Assembly: GCA_019639055.1 (NCBI GenBank) | Contig: JAHBSP010000004.1 | Span: 62,001-126,000 of the forward strand | Length of the DNA stretch: 64,000 nucleotides | Source of the DNA: Microbacteriaceae bacterium | Lineage (GTDB): Bacteria > Actinomycetota > Actinomycetes > Actinomycetales > Microbacteriaceae | Direction: 5' to 3' | Shown: positions 54,538 to 63,985 of the stretch, in pieces | Numbering within the stretch: the stretch's first letter is position 1 | How the letters are laid out: each line of letters opens with the position of its first letter | Translations under genes and position numbers: made by a program | The notes under the pieces: model-generated | Seen by the model: only the letters and a program-made list of their open reading frames with translations | Told to the model about the DNA's origin: nothing | Database searches by the model: none

Positions 54538-55461
54538 TTAGAGAGGAGAGACGTTTTCGTACATCCATTTATATGGATCAACGCGGGAACCATTTACTTT
54601 GATTTCAAAGTGAAGGTGGGGGCCACTAGCCCAACCCGTTCTACCAACTTTCCCGATGATAGTACCGACTTCGATAACGTCTCCCACGCCTACTTGGAGG
54701 CTACCGCGAAGCATGTGTCCGTAAACGCTAGTGATTCGCTGACCATTAATAACGTGCTCCACGTAGACGTTTACTCCCAGACCCCAAGACTTAGTTTCTG
54801 CGTGAACTACAACACCATCGGCAATTGCCTGAATTGGTGTGCCAAGACCGGGAGTGATGTCAATACCTTCATGGGAATCACCACAAGCAGTACACCAGCT
54901 CAAAACACGTGGACCATAAGTTGCTGATAGCGCTACTGGGTAAGGGAATGGCCATCTCACTGCACCATTAGGGTTCGAATATCCTGTCTTCAAACCTGAC
55001 CCGCGGTAGGCGTTCGCTAACTCATTAAAGCCTTTGAATGAATCCCTGCTGGTGTCTAAAGTGTCCTTGATTGCGAGATTGTCTACATTGACGCTTTCTA
55101 CGGTTTCAGTTTTTGCCAATACCATGCCACCGTTATCAACAAACGCATTGGTTCCGGATGCTACTGCAGGAAGTGCGAAAGCCGCCACAAATACTGCGAC
55201 GGTGGAGAATGCAAAACTACGCCTAAGTCTTCCGCCTTTGCTTGAATCTGCAATTTTGCTGTTGCGTGTAGAGATATCTGTGATGCTTGGTGTGCGACGA
55301 GAATGCTTTTGTTTGTCTGTAGTGACGGGTGCAGTAACGACTAGGTTGGATCCAACGGCGATTACTTTAGCTTTAGAACGCTTCTTGATCGATCCTGTTT
55401 TGGTGTTAATCGATTCGGTTGAAGAGTTTTCAACTGTGGAATCTAACGGTTCCAAAGTCAT
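54538..55461 (-). CDS. Membrane-anchored M23 peptidase
   Basis: 307 residues. About 80 cytoplasmic, Thr/Lys-rich residues precede one transmembrane helix (SFAFSTVAVFVAAFALPAVA), then a linker and a lysostaphin-type domain with HEGIDI (His, Asp zinc ligands), VYGHM and GPHLHFEIKVNG. Cell-wall endopeptidase anchored in the membrane. Differs from the 40.6-kb M23 protein, which has a signal peptide and coiled coil. ATG start; 63 bases before tRNA-Thr on the same strand. Confidence 0.88.
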   Translation of the reverse strand: MTLEPLDSTVENSSTESINTKTGSIKKRSKAKVIAVGSNLVVTAPVTTDKQKHSRRTPSITDISTRNSKIADSSKGGRLRRSFAFSTVAVFVAAFALPAVASGTNAFVDNGGMVLAKTETVESVNVDNLAIKDTLDTSRDSFKGFNELANAYRGSGLKTGYSNPNGAVRWPFPYPVALSATYGPRVLSWCTACGDSHEGIDITPGLGTPIQAIADGVVVHAETKSWGLGVNVYVEHVINGQRITSVYGHMLRGSLQVGVGDVIEVGTIIGKVGRTGWASGPHLHFEIKVNGSRVDPYKWMYENVSPL

Positions 55462-55550
55462 TAATACCTCCCCTAAACTCGATTCCTACCTAATGGCACT
55501 TAAAAGCACCTTGACTAGGGTAACCCCCTTATAGCGGGCTCTGTCAAATA

Positions 55551-55573
55551 AAAAGCTGTATTTTCAGCCTTTT
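55551..55573 (-). terminator. Likely terminator after the inositol-phosphatase-like gene
   Basis: Minus strand: AAAAG-g-CTG / CAGCTTTT, eight pairs with one bulge and a six-base loop, followed by TATTTG. Seven bases after the stop. A TTGACA (minus strand, 55542-55547) just beyond could be the -35 of the downstream M23 gene. Confidence 0.55.
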
Positions 55574-55579
55574 CCCACC

Positions 55580-56428
55580 TTAAACCCGTTCCAACCATTC
55601 GGTCAACTCTTCACAGACATCTTTGGTTGCGACAATATGTACCGGATCAGAGATGCCGCGCAGGTTAGCAATCCTATAAACTGCACCTGCCTCGGTGGCA
55701 ATGATTGCCCCAGCCGCCCAATCCCAGGGGCGAATTTTGGTCTCTATATAAGCATCCTGTTTGCCGGACGCAACGAAACAAATATCTAGGGATGCAGCGC
55801 CCAGCCTCCGCAGGTCACGAACGACATCCACAAGACCATCGACTTTTGCACTCCAACGGGCACGAGCATCTGCAGTGTATGGGTAACCTGTGCTGACAAG
55901 ACTTGACCCTAAATCAGTGCCCACAAAAGGCCCGGATATCTTTTCGTCGTTGAGGAAGGCTCCGCCACCAGCACTTGCTGAGTAAAGCTCTCGAGTTGAA
56001 GGCATATAGACAGCGCCAACTAAAATCTTGCTCACCTCTGGATCGGTGGTGAGTTCTTCATGCATCATCAGATGTGTGGCATCAACAGCCGCAATACTTA
56101 CCGCCCAGTTCGGGTTGTTATAGAGATAATTTACGGTGCCATCAATAGGGTCAACCACCCAAACCACTGAGGTCTTGCCTGGGGTAAACCCAGTTTCTTC
56201 ACCCAAAAATCCATCATCAGGTCGTCGCTCTAGAATCAGTTTCTTGATTAACTGTTCGGTGGCCCTGTCTCCCTCGGTAACAATATCTAGGACTGAAGAT
56301 TTTGTCGCCGCCACCTCTATTCCGGGGCTGCGCATCTGCGTTGCTAAATTCGATGCAGCAACAGCGGTTGTCTTAGCAATTTCTAGAAGTTCAGAAAGTA
56401 GTTCAGCAGAGTAGGTGGTTTCAGTCAC
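55580..56428 (-). CDS. Inositol-monophosphatase-family enzyme
   Basis: 282 residues, GTG start. Metal-site motifs: GEETGF (Glu), WVVDPIDGTVNYLY (DPIDGT) and WDWAAGAIIATEAGA (second Asp site). Hydrolyses inositol-1-phosphate, histidinol-phosphate or similar; cannot be told from sequence here. Four bases after hmuT, so likely in the iron-controlled htaA-hmuT transcript, an unexpected partner. Confidence 0.9.
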   Translation of the reverse strand: MTETTYSAELLSELLEIAKTTAVAASNLATQMRSPGIEVAATKSSVLDIVTEGDRATEQLIKKLILERRPDDGFLGEETGFTPGKTSVVWVVDPIDGTVNYLYNNPNWAVSIAAVDATHLMMHEELTTDPEVSKILVGAVYMPSTRELYSASAGGGAFLNDEKISGPFVGTDLGSSLVSTGYPYTADARARWSAKVDGLVDVVRDLRRLGAASLDICFVASGKQDAYIETKIRPWDWAAGAIIATEAGAVYRIANLRGISDPVHIVATKDVCEELTEWLERV

Positions 56429-56432
56429 CCTT

Positions 56433-57560
56433 CTAGCCTACGCTCGACTGCCCCGGAGCGTAGAAGGATATAGCAAGTGCGTGAAGCATCATTGGTGTGC
56501 GCGGACCGAAGGATAGCACCACAGAATCGGCCATATCTACGAAGCGGTTGTTACTTCCAGCTTTAGTTAGTGCGATGGCCGGAACAGCTTCCTTTAGCCC
56601 TTCAACGCCACCAACACTTTTTAGTCCACCAGTCATAAGAATAATTAGATCGGGGTTGAGTGCAATAAAACTTTCGGCGTTCATTGGGCGCATTCCTTCC
56701 CAATCTGCTTCTGTGGCAACATCAATTGCGCCGAGTGCTTCAATCATTGTGTCGGCACCGCTACCTTTACCGAATAGGTAATATATTCCCGCAGTCCCTC
56801 TTATATATAAGAAAGCAACACGGATTTTCTTATCTGGATCACTCGGCGCTATTTTTGCAATTTCTGCGATTACTCCGTCGATTTGCTCATCCAGTGCCTT
56901 TACGTATTCTTGCCCTGCAACAGAGACACCTAGTGCGTCAGCTACCTGCTGTGCAGATCTGGCGGCGCTTTCAAAGTCTTCGCCCTGTTCAACAAATACA
57001 ACAGGAATGCCAGCATCACGTAACTGCAAAATTACGTCGATAGGGCCGATGCTTCCATCAGTAATTACTAATGAAGGAGCTAGATTCACAACGGCTTCTG
57101 AGCTGATTGAATGGCCTGAATGAGTAACCACTGGCAGATGCTCAGCGCCTTCAAAGTCGGTAGAGACATCCCTGCCCACTAAATGATCACCGAGACCTAA
57201 ACCAAAAACTGTAGCTGTGAGATTACCGGAGAGACTGATTGCCAAAACTCTAGAAACGTCACGAACTTCAACGGGCACATCACCAGAGTTTTCTTTAGAA
57301 ATTACGGTGACAGGCAATTGCGGTGTTGGTGTCTCAACTAGTTGTGGGATCGCGGCCGTTGGTAAAAGTGCAGTGCTTGGTCCCACATAGTCTCTAGGGT
57401 TTTCAGTCAGTTGTAACTGGTCTAGTGGTGTTAGCTCAACACCCGTTGTGGGTGGTGTTGAAGGACTTGGGGTTGTTCCCAACGCACAAGCCGAAAGTAC
57501 AAGAGAGGTGGCGACAGTAAAAACTACTGCCGCCAGCCCTCTTGTCTTACTTCTTAGCAT
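56433..57560 (-). CDS. hmuT: Haem-binding lipoprotein HmuT-like
   Basis: About 375 residues. AAGGA five bases before the ATG at 57560 decides the start (MLRSKTRGLA); longer in-frame starts have no ribosome site. Lipoprotein signal (AAVVFTVATSLVLSAC, lipobox LSAC), Thr/Pro linker, then a class III periplasmic-binding fold (RVLAISLSGNLTATVFGLGL, GRDVSTDFEGAEHLP, YIRGTAGIYYLFG). Captures haem and passes it to HmuUV, which is not in the window. Overlaps the end of htaA by 14 bases. Confidence 0.85.
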   Translation of the reverse strand: MLRSKTRGLAAVVFTVATSLVLSACALGTTPSPSTPPTTGVELTPLDQLQLTENPRDYVGPSTALLPTAAIPQLVETPTPQLPVTVISKENSGDVPVEVRDVSRVLAISLSGNLTATVFGLGLGDHLVGRDVSTDFEGAEHLPVVTHSGHSISSEAVVNLAPSLVITDGSIGPIDVILQLRDAGIPVVFVEQGEDFESAARSAQQVADALGVSVAGQEYVKALDEQIDGVIAEIAKIAPSDPDKKIRVAFLYIRGTAGIYYLFGKGSGADTMIEALGAIDVATEADWEGMRPMNAESFIALNPDLIILMTGGLKSVGGVEGLKEAVPAIALTKAGSNNRFVDMADSVVLSFGPRTPMMLHALAISFYAPGQSSVG

Positions 57561-58740
57561 TTTTCCTTGCAACAACTGCGATAGTAATCACCGCAACGAT
57601 TGCGATTGTTCCTAGCAAAATCCATAACCAGAGTAGTCCAGAATCTCCGTCAGTGGCAGCTGGAATTTCGCCATTATCGATACCGCAGTCAGCGTAGTTC
57701 ACAGTAATAGTCATCGGGTCTAGTGCATCACCTTCAGCGTAACTGAATGCTTCACCGCCTTCTGCTGTAAATACGGGCTCATAAATAACTGCCTGGCCAT
57801 CTTCTCCAAGTTTTGGATGATTCAATTTGGCAATACGAACCTGTTCCTGCTTTATTTGACCGCCTTCACGAAGTTCACCAATAACATCAGCAACAAAGTA
57901 GGCGTTGCCTTCTGCAGTGATTTCAATGAAGAAATTAGTGATGGTGGTGTTGAGTGCACCCTCGTGACCGTAGAAGTTGATTGACCCATCGAAAGCGATG
58001 ATAGCTGCGCCAGTAGCACTGTCGATTGAACCATTCGTTGAAGTCAGAATAAATTCTGGGGTTTCGTAATTGGCTCCGTCACTGGTCTCCCAACCACCCT
58101 TAGCAATGGTGGTCAAATATGAACGCCATGACTCCTTGAAGCCCCACTTCAGTTCTGCACCAGAAATAACGCACTGGAATGAGCTTGGGTCTAGTTGCTG
58201 AACAGGTGAAACTACTGTCTCAGCGATGTTCACAACGATACCGTAGCTCTTTGAACCTTGGAAAGTAAGTGTGTGCTCGCCGACTAGATCTGCTGGAAGA
58301 TTTCCCTCCCACACGGCCTTGCCAGTAACGTCTGCCTTAACATCTGTGGCAAGCACTGTTGGGGTGGAGTAGATAACTACCTTGATACCAGTTTCGTTTG
58401 GAACGAAACCTGATGCTCCAACGGTTAACGCGCTACCCGGTTCTAGCTGACTGCCTGGTTCAAACCCGTCAAGATCTAATCCAGTGGTGGCAAGCGGGGT
58501 ACTTGGAGCAACTGAATTTCCCGCTAAACTGAGCACATTGATGCGCTCTGGAACGCGCTGAGAGGCATCAGAAGCATTGTAAGTGAAGTTTCTAGGAGAC
58601 CCGGTAGAGGCTACACCGGTTATGTCTCCAGGTGCGGCCTTTGCTGGGACTGGAAGTGAAATGATTCCAAATACGAATAAAAGAACTGAAAGAAGTACCG
58701 CAGTGGACTTAGAGAAAGCACCCTTGAGTTCGCTAACCAA
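57547..58740 (-). CDS. htaA: HtaA-domain haem-binding membrane protein
   Basis: 397 residues, TTG start with AAGGA upstream. Signal peptide (VLLSVLLFVFGIISLPVPAKA), an N-terminal exported region with possible Ig-like module, one HtaA domain (about 187-355: GAELKWGFKESWRSYL, INFYGHEGALNTTI, FVADV), and a C-terminal anchor (LLWLWILLGTIAIVAVITIA then RKNAKK). Known corynebacterial HtaA takes haem from host or environment at the cell surface. Here there is a single domain. Controlled by a DtxR/IdeR box about 143 bases upstream and followed by hmuT. Confidence 0.88.
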   Translation of the reverse strand: MVSELKGAFSKSTAVLLSVLLFVFGIISLPVPAKAAPGDITGVASTGSPRNFTYNASDASQRVPERINVLSLAGNSVAPSTPLATTGLDLDGFEPGSQLEPGSALTVGASGFVPNETGIKVVIYSTPTVLATDVKADVTGKAVWEGNLPADLVGEHTLTFQGSKSYGIVVNIAETVVSPVQQLDPSSFQCVISGAELKWGFKESWRSYLTTIAKGGWETSDGANYETPEFILTSTNGSIDSATGAAIIAFDGSINFYGHEGALNTTITNFFIEITAEGNAYFVADVIGELREGGQIKQEQVRIAKLNHPKLGEDGQAVIYEPVFTAEGGEAFSYAEGDALDPMTITVNYADCGIDNGEIPAATDGDSGLLWLWILLGTIAIVAVITIAVVARKNAKK

Positions 58741-58882
58741 TTATTTTCCTTACTATTTACAGGCATCGAAAACTCCATGGGAGAGCAAGCCTAAGACCTG
58801 CTCCTCGCCATCGAGGTAAACATTAGTCCCCACCCTAACTAGCTAAGAGAGTTCAAGTATTTTCTTGTTAGGAGTACCTAAC

Positions 58883-58901
58883 TAAGGTTTACCTAACCTA
58901 A
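58883..58901 (-). promoter_or_regulatory. DtxR/IdeR iron box
   Basis: Minus strand TTAGGTTAGGTAAACCTTA matches 16 of 19 positions of the DtxR consensus TTAGGTTAGGCTAACCTAA. A second partial site (TTAGG-agta-CCTAA, 58868-58881) touches it. It lies between lldD and htaA and implies iron-dependent repression of htaA-hmuT. Confidence 0.85.
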
Positions 58902-58937
58902 GTTAGCGAAACCAAAGGAAATAAGCAATAGAAATTT

Positions 58938-60188
58938 TTATTTTTTATAAAACTCGAATAATTGCGTTACATGCTTTGGCCCAAGCTCCTCGACACTAGC
59001 CACTCCAAGAAGCTTCATAACCCTGCGCAATTGAGAAGAAAGGATCTCAATCGTTCGGTCTACACCCTCACGACCACCAGCCATCAACCCGTAGAGATAA
59101 GCACGGCCAACGAGTGTAAATTTGGCTCCCATAGCAAGAGATGCGGCCACATCCGCACCGTGCATAATTCCGGTATCAAGCATGATTGTGGTGTCCTTAC
59201 CGACCTCCCTTGCGACCTCAGGAAGTAAGTGGAAAGGAATAGGGGCACGGTCTAGCTGGCGACCACCATGATTAGAAAGGATGATCCCATCCATACCGTA
59301 GTCGACACAAACTTTAGCGTCTTCTAGCGTCTGCACACCCTTGAGAACGACCGGGCCATCCCAAGCTTCTCTAATCCATTTCACGTCTTCAAAAGTCATT
59401 GTTGGGTCAAAAAGCGCGTCAAGAAGATCAGCGACTGGGCCATCCCAACTGCCGAGGTTAGCGAAAATTAGTGGCTCGGTTGTGAGCAGATTCCACCACC
59501 ATGCCGGGCGAGGAATAGCGTCGAAAACAGTGCCCAGAGTCAACGAAGGCGGAACAGTCATCCCGTTGTAGTTGTCTCTCAGGCGAGCGCCAGCGACAGG
59601 CACATCCACAGTAACGAGCAGGTTAGTGAACCCGGCAGCCTTCGCCCTCTCAACGAGCGCCATGGATTTTTCGCGATCCTTCTGCATATAAAGCTGGAAC
59701 CAATTAGCTCCCTCAGGGCCGCTAGCCTCGGCTACTTTTTCAGGAGTGGCGGTGCCAAGTGTTGAAAGTGAAAACGGGATGCCAGCTGCAGCTGCCGCAG
59801 ACGCACCGGCGTATTCGCCCTCTGTTTGCATCATGCGTGTAAAACCGGTTGGTGCTATACCGAAAGGTAGTGCAAATGTTTGCCCGAAAACAGTAGCGGT
59901 GGTGTCGAGCTGAGAAACATCACGAAGGATTGCCGGATGAAATTCGATGTTTTGGAATGCTCTGCGAGCGCGAGCAAGTGACAGCTCTTCCTCTGCTGCG
60001 CCATCGGTGTAATCAAAGGGTCCCTGTGGTGTGCGCTTTTTCGCAATCTTTCGTAGATCCCAAATTGTGTGCGCTTTTGCGAGTCGTCGCTTCTTTGGAC
60101 TGAATGTAGGCTTTTTAAACTTCAGGAGCGGCCCGATTGAACTGGGAGTTGGAAATTGCCTTTTTGGGCCCACTTTTTTCTTAGCCAT
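58938..60188 (-). CDS. lldD: FMN-dependent L-lactate dehydrogenase (LldD2 type)
   Basis: 416 residues, near the length and sequence of mycobacterial LldD2, including the basic N-terminal extension. FMN-dependent alpha-hydroxyacid dehydrogenase: [43 protein letters not shown], and the active-site [12 protein letters not shown]. Oxidises L-lactate to pyruvate, passing electrons to the membrane quinone pool or oxygen. ATG start. Divergent from glycerate kinase, sharing a dyad at 60263-60280. Confidence 0.93.
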   Translation of the reverse strand: MAKKKVGPKRQFPTPSSIGPLLKFKKPTFSPKKRRLAKAHTIWDLRKIAKKRTPQGPFDYTDGAAEEELSLARARRAFQNIEFHPAILRDVSQLDTTATVFGQTFALPFGIAPTGFTRMMQTEGEYAGASAAAAAGIPFSLSTLGTATPEKVAEASGPEGANWFQLYMQKDREKSMALVERAKAAGFTNLLVTVDVPVAGARLRDNYNGMTVPPSLTLGTVFDAIPRPAWWWNLLTTEPLIFANLGSWDGPVADLLDALFDPTMTFEDVKWIREAWDGPVVLKGVQTLEDAKVCVDYGMDGIILSNHGGRQLDRAPIPFHLLPEVAREVGKDTTIMLDTGIMHGADVAASLAMGAKFTLVGRAYLYGLMAGGREGVDRTIEILSSQLRRVMKLLGVASVEELGPKHVTQLFEFYKK

Positions 60189-60252
60189 TTTTAGTCCTAT
60201 TTACTTAGAATTATTCTTCTTTGAAAACATGAAAATCTTTATTTAATATTAT

Positions 60253-60282
60253 TTGGTTCAAAGTATACATTGTTGTATACAA
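60253..60282. promoter_or_regulatory. Promoter of glycerate kinase with overlapping operator dyad
   Basis: Plus strand TTGGTT (60253-60258), 17-base spacer, TATACA (60276-60281). The inverted repeat GTATACA-ttgt-TGTATAC (60263-60280) overlaps the -10, placing it well for repression. It lies in the shared lldD/glycerate-kinase region; the IclR regulator or a GntR protein may bind. Confidence 0.5.
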
Positions 60283-60362
60283 CTTACTCATTCCCCTAGA
60301 GGAAGCCTGGCGCCATATTGTTACGCACTGATTGCAAGTTTACCTTTCGTTAGTATGAAGAG

Positions 60363-61427
60363 GTGCAGATACCCTCGCAGAAGAAGTTGGTAGTCGCTCC
60401 AGACAAATTCCGTGATTCTATGACCGCAGATGTTGCGGCGGAAGCTGTCTCCGCTGTTGCCGAGAATTTGGGCTGGAAGGCGATTAGGCATCCACTAGCA
60501 GACGGCGGCGAAGGCACAAAAGAGTGCATTGCTTCGCACTTTACCGAAATATGGTTAGACAGCACAGATGCACTCTCTCGCCCACAAAAAGCCAGTTACC
60601 TTCTCGACAGTGAGGGAAATGCGGCAATAACCGCGGCAGACTTTATCGGTCTAGAACAACTCGCACTAGCAGACCGCAACCCAATGATTACCACCAGCGC
60701 ATCACTCGCTGACCCGCTACTGGATGCCCTCTCCCGAGGAGCTAAAAGCATCACACTTTTTGTGGGCGGGGTTGCGACAGTGGATGGCGGGATAGGGATG
60801 CTTGGAGCTCTCGGCGCAAACACAGACCTGAATGACTTCGATCTCAAACCTGCAATTGAAAAATTTGCCGGCGTTACCCTGACTGTTGCTACAGACGTGA
60901 GTAGCCCCCTCACTGGACCAGACGGTGCTGCTTATTTGTTCGGCCCACAAAAGGGCGCCGCTCCCGAGCAAGTGACCCAGCTGGAAGCTGCGCTTACAGT
61001 CATCGGTGAAAAACTTGGCATTGACCCAAATACCCCGGGAGCTGGGGCGGCTGGGGGTCTGGGTGCTGCTTTTATGGCGCTTGGTGCATCCCGAAAATCA
61101 GGTGCAGAAGAAGTGCTCAGGCTTACCCGATTCGCTGAAGAACTCCAGGGAGCATCCCTGTGCATCACCGGCGAAGGCAAGGTAGATCGCGGCTCAGCTC
61201 AAGGCAAGACGGTATCGGCAGTCCTAGAGGCATGTAGGGCTGCCGGTGTGCCGTGCGTTGTTTTGGGTGGAACTATCGCTGGGGAAGATACGGACAATCA
61301 GCTTCGTGAGCTCGGAGCTTTGGATGTCCGGTCCATAACCCCAGAAGGTCAACCGCTTCCCGAAGCTCTCGCCAGCGGGGTGAAGAATCTCGCAGCAACC
61401 ACCCACGAGTTACTAAGCCAGATGTAG
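60363..61427 (+). CDS. glxK: Glycerate kinase (GlxK/GarK type)
   Basis: 354 residues, GTG start. VVAPDKFRDSMTADVAAEAV, HPLADGGEGT, GGVATVDGGIGMLGALG and the Gly-rich PGAGAAGGLGAAFMALG are characteristic of glycerate-2-kinases. Converts glycerate to 2-phosphoglycerate using ATP. Divergent from lactate dehydrogenase, upstream of an IclR gene. Together with a D-2-hydroxyacid dehydrogenase at 63 kb it fits glyoxylate/hydroxypyruvate assimilation. Confidence 0.93.
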   Translation: MQIPSQKKLVVAPDKFRDSMTADVAAEAVSAVAENLGWKAIRHPLADGGEGTKECIASHFTEIWLDSTDALSRPQKASYLLDSEGNAAITAADFIGLEQLALADRNPMITTSASLADPLLDALSRGAKSITLFVGGVATVDGGIGMLGALGANTDLNDFDLKPAIEKFAGVTLTVATDVSSPLTGPDGAAYLFGPQKGAAPEQVTQLEAALTVIGEKLGIDPNTPGAGAAGGLGAAFMALGASRKSGAEEVLRLTRFAEELQGASLCITGEGKVDRGSAQGKTVSAVLEACRAAGVPCVVLGGTIAGEDTDNQLRELGALDVRSITPEGQPLPEALASGVKNLAATTHELLSQM

Positions 61428-61680
61428 CCCGGCCGATGGTGTGGTAACTACCTGAATATATTTCAATTCGGTGGCAATAACCTGCAAAACCAAATCATAA
61501 AATTACTGGAGAAATTTTCGAATCCACTTTATTCAATTAGGCCTTCTACACTGATTTTTGCTTAATATCGATAAAGTTCTTCTTTTTAGTTGAGAATTTT
61601 ACATTGATAACTAAAGTTTGATTTATGAGGTTTTACATCGAATTTCTCTAAATGCACAAATATATTGTTACTCTGAAGTA

Positions 61681-62409
61681 GTGCAAATATCGAAACCCGG
61701 TTCAGGGATGGCTTCAAAAATTGACTCAAGAAATGGCTCTTCACGCGATGGCAGCCAGACCCTTGCTCGAGGAATAAAAGCTTTACTAATGGTGGTCGAT
61801 TCACGTAACGGCCTAGGCGTGATGGAAGTTGCTGAGGCTCTTGGTGTGCACAGGAGTATTGCTTACAGGCTATTGCAAACGCTAGCAGATTCAGGATTGC
61901 TCACGCGAAGTAGGGACGGTGTCTATCATCCAGGAGCCAAACTTGCGGTGCTTTCAAAGGCTTATTTTCCGACCCTAATCAAAGTAGCAACACCTGTTAT
62001 GAACAAACTTGCTGATGAAATGCGAGCCACTGTTTTGCTTTTCGTCGAGGAGAACGAGGAAGCGGTAGCAATCGCTATGGCTGAACCTAGAACCACCCAA
62101 ACACACATTTCCTTCAAGCTAGGGATGCGCACACTGCTTGATCGGGGAGCAAACGGTCATTCGTTGATGGCTGCTAAACAACCTAGGGCTGATGAGAAAC
62201 CACAAGTAATAAAGGCCCGTAACAAAGGTTATGCAATTAGTAAAGATGAAGTGAATCCTGGCGCTTTTTGCATTTCTGCATGGATTAAATCTGATTTTCT
62301 CACTGGGGCAACCATTAGTTTGATTACATACAGCATCGAGACAGAGGAGCTTGCAGGAGCAAAGGTAAGAGAAGCAGCCGACTCAATTAGCGAAACCCTC
62401 AATCACTAA
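61681..62409 (+). CDS. IclR-family transcriptional regulator
   Basis: About 242 residues from GTG 61681; the ATG at 61708 is an alternative, and the upstream start at 61618 is unlikely because the region is AT-rich intergenic. N-terminal helix-turn-helix (GVMEVAEALGVHRSIAYRLL) followed by the IclR effector domain (HPGAKLAVLSKAYF onward), somewhat shorter at the C-terminus than usual. IclR proteins sense glyoxylate, pyruvate or aromatic acids; neighbours suggest a 2-hydroxyacid. The 250 bases upstream hold no gene. Confidence 0.88.
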   Translation: MQISKPGSGMASKIDSRNGSSRDGSQTLARGIKALLMVVDSRNGLGVMEVAEALGVHRSIAYRLLQTLADSGLLTRSRDGVYHPGAKLAVLSKAYFPTLIKVATPVMNKLADEMRATVLLFVEENEEAVAIAMAEPRTTQTHISFKLGMRTLLDRGANGHSLMAAKQPRADEKPQVIKARNKGYAISKDEVNPGAFCISAWIKSDFLTGATISLITYSIETEELAGAKVREAADSISETLNH

Positions 62410-62554
62410 TTGGCTTGCCCTTACATAACAGTTGTGATAAGTGGTAGAAAATTTAATTTCATTATTCTGAAGGCTCAAGATTTTAATCTTCAACTGAATT
62501 TTCCCACCTAGAGCTTGGGGAAATCGAGAACGTCAGCTCCGCAACCGGAAAAGC

Positions 62555-63031
62555 CTAGCGATCCAGAGGCGAATGTCCGAGCACAATATTTTCTGGTTTG
62601 GTGATCAAAGCAAAATCACGGCGATACTTTCTCCGCGAAATCAGCCACTCGCCATCCTGGTAAACCCAGTCATCTGAGTAGCGACCGTAAGCATCCCATA
62701 CATACCAACCATCTTCGTTTTTATTAATAAGGGTTATGCGGCCGTCCGAAATGCTGACAGCTTTGTCACCATAGACGCTAACTAGGATGTTTGTAATTTG
62801 GTGTTTAGTCACAACTTTAGTGCCGTGGTATACGTGGGCCTGGTCAACAAATGCAGCACCGTTTCCTATAAAAATTTCACCATAGTCGAGGTTTGAATCC
62901 TCAGTGAAAAGCGAGTATCCGAGGGCGTCGTCCTTTTCGTCCATCGCTCGACAATAAAGAGCAAGTTTTTGTTCAATCTGCTTAACCGCTAAAAGTTCCT
63001 GCTCGGTTAAAGTCTTCTGGATGTATTTCAT
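62555..63031 (-). CDS. NTF2/SnoaL-like protein
   Basis: 158 residues. Cone-shaped NTF2-like pattern: ELLAVKQIEQKLALYCRAMD helix, LFTEDSNLDYGEIF, TKHQITNILVSVYGDKAVSI, WYVWDAYGRYSDDWVYQDGE and WLISRRKYRRDFA. These folds include dehydratases, isomerases and ring-hydroxylating subunits; the catalytic residues do not single one out. Convergent with IclR and divergent, by 36 bases, from the hydroxyacid dehydrogenase. Confidence 0.8.
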   Translation of the reverse strand: MKYIQKTLTEQELLAVKQIEQKLALYCRAMDEKDDALGYSLFTEDSNLDYGEIFIGNGAAFVDQAHVYHGTKVVTKHQITNILVSVYGDKAVSISDGRITLINKNEDGWYVWDAYGRYSDDWVYQDGEWLISRRKYRRDFALITKPENIVLGHSPLDR

Positions 63032-63067
63032 AACCCTACTTTACAAAGTCTAAGTAAAATCAATAGC

Positions 63068-63985
63068 GTGAGCATCGCCGTGAGTATTCCTAACCAGCGA
63101 CAACTTGAAGATCTAAAGACACGAGAACCGGAAGTCGAATTCGTTTTCTGGGATATGTCAGGGCCAGCCCCGCGTGAACATTTCGATATTGTCGTGCCTC
63201 CATATATGGGACAAACTTCAGCACTTGGTAACCTCAAATCGACTACCGCTAAACTCGTGCAGTCGCAGTCAATTGGGTATGACGGAGTTGCTGAGGCACT
63301 GCCCCCGGGATTTAAATTTGCTAACGCTGCTACGGTGCACGAACCCAGCACTGCGGAACTTGCACTCGCACTGATCCTCTCGGCGCAGCGAGGCATCCCC
63401 CGTTTTGTGCGCTCCGGAGACCTCCACAAATGGGATCCTTATCGTTTCGAAAGTCTCGCGGATCGCAAAGTCCTTATCGTGGGTTATGGTGGTGTCGGCA
63501 AGGCAACCGCCGCCAGGCTCGAACCATTCGAGGTGGAGATTCGCAAGGTCGCTACCCGTGCTCGAACTGAAAATGGTGAAGAAATCTATGGACTAGATTC
63601 GCTTCATGAACTTCTCGGCTGGGCCGAAATTGTGGTGTTGGGAATGCCCCTCAACGAAAACACCGAAGGCATGGTCAACTCAAAATTCTTGGCTGCAATG
63701 CAGGACGGCGCACTCCTTGTGAATGTTGCCCGCGGAAAAGTCTTGGACCAGGATGCGTTAATCTCCGAACTAAATTCGGGTCGCCTCCGCGCTGCCCTCG
63801 ACGTGACCGAACCTGAACCGCTTCCAGAAAATCACCCACTGTGGGACTGCCCGAACCTGCTGATTACTCCACATGTTGGCGGCGCATCCTCAACAATGTT
63901 CCCTCGGATGCGTAGCCTCATTCTGCGCCAAATTCAGCACCTAAAAGATGGTGAAGATTTCGAGAACATTGTTTTGGAGAGTTAG
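63068..63985 (+). CDS. D-isomer-specific 2-hydroxyacid dehydrogenase
   Basis: 305 residues, GTG start. NAD-binding VLIVGYGGVGKATAARLE (GxGxxG), VNVARGKVLDQDAL (Arg), DVTEPEPLPENHPLWD (Glu) and TPHVGGASS (catalytic His). Acts on glyoxylate, hydroxypyruvate or another D-2-hydroxyacid; cannot be decided from sequence. Ends 15 bases before the right edge of the window. With lldD and glycerate kinase it makes a 2-hydroxyacid cluster. Confidence 0.92.
   Translation: MSIAVSIPNQRQLEDLKTREPEVEFVFWDMSGPAPREHFDIVVPPYMGQTSALGNLKSTTAKLVQSQSIGYDGVAEALPPGFKFANAATVHEPSTAELALALILSAQRGIPRFVRSGDLHKWDPYRFESLADRKVLIVGYGGVGKATAARLEPFEVEIRKVATRARTENGEEIYGLDSLHELLGWAEIVVLGMPLNENTEGMVNSKFLAAMQDGALLVNVARGKVLDQDALISELNSGRLRAALDVTEPEPLPENHPLWDCPNLLITPHVGGASSTMFPRMRSLILRQIQHLKDGEDFENIVLES

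Noticed and set aside
55462-55579. Riboswitch (ydaO/c-di-AMP type) before the M23 gene
   Set aside because: The gap is only 118 bases and is mostly taken by a terminator; I see no conserved riboswitch core.
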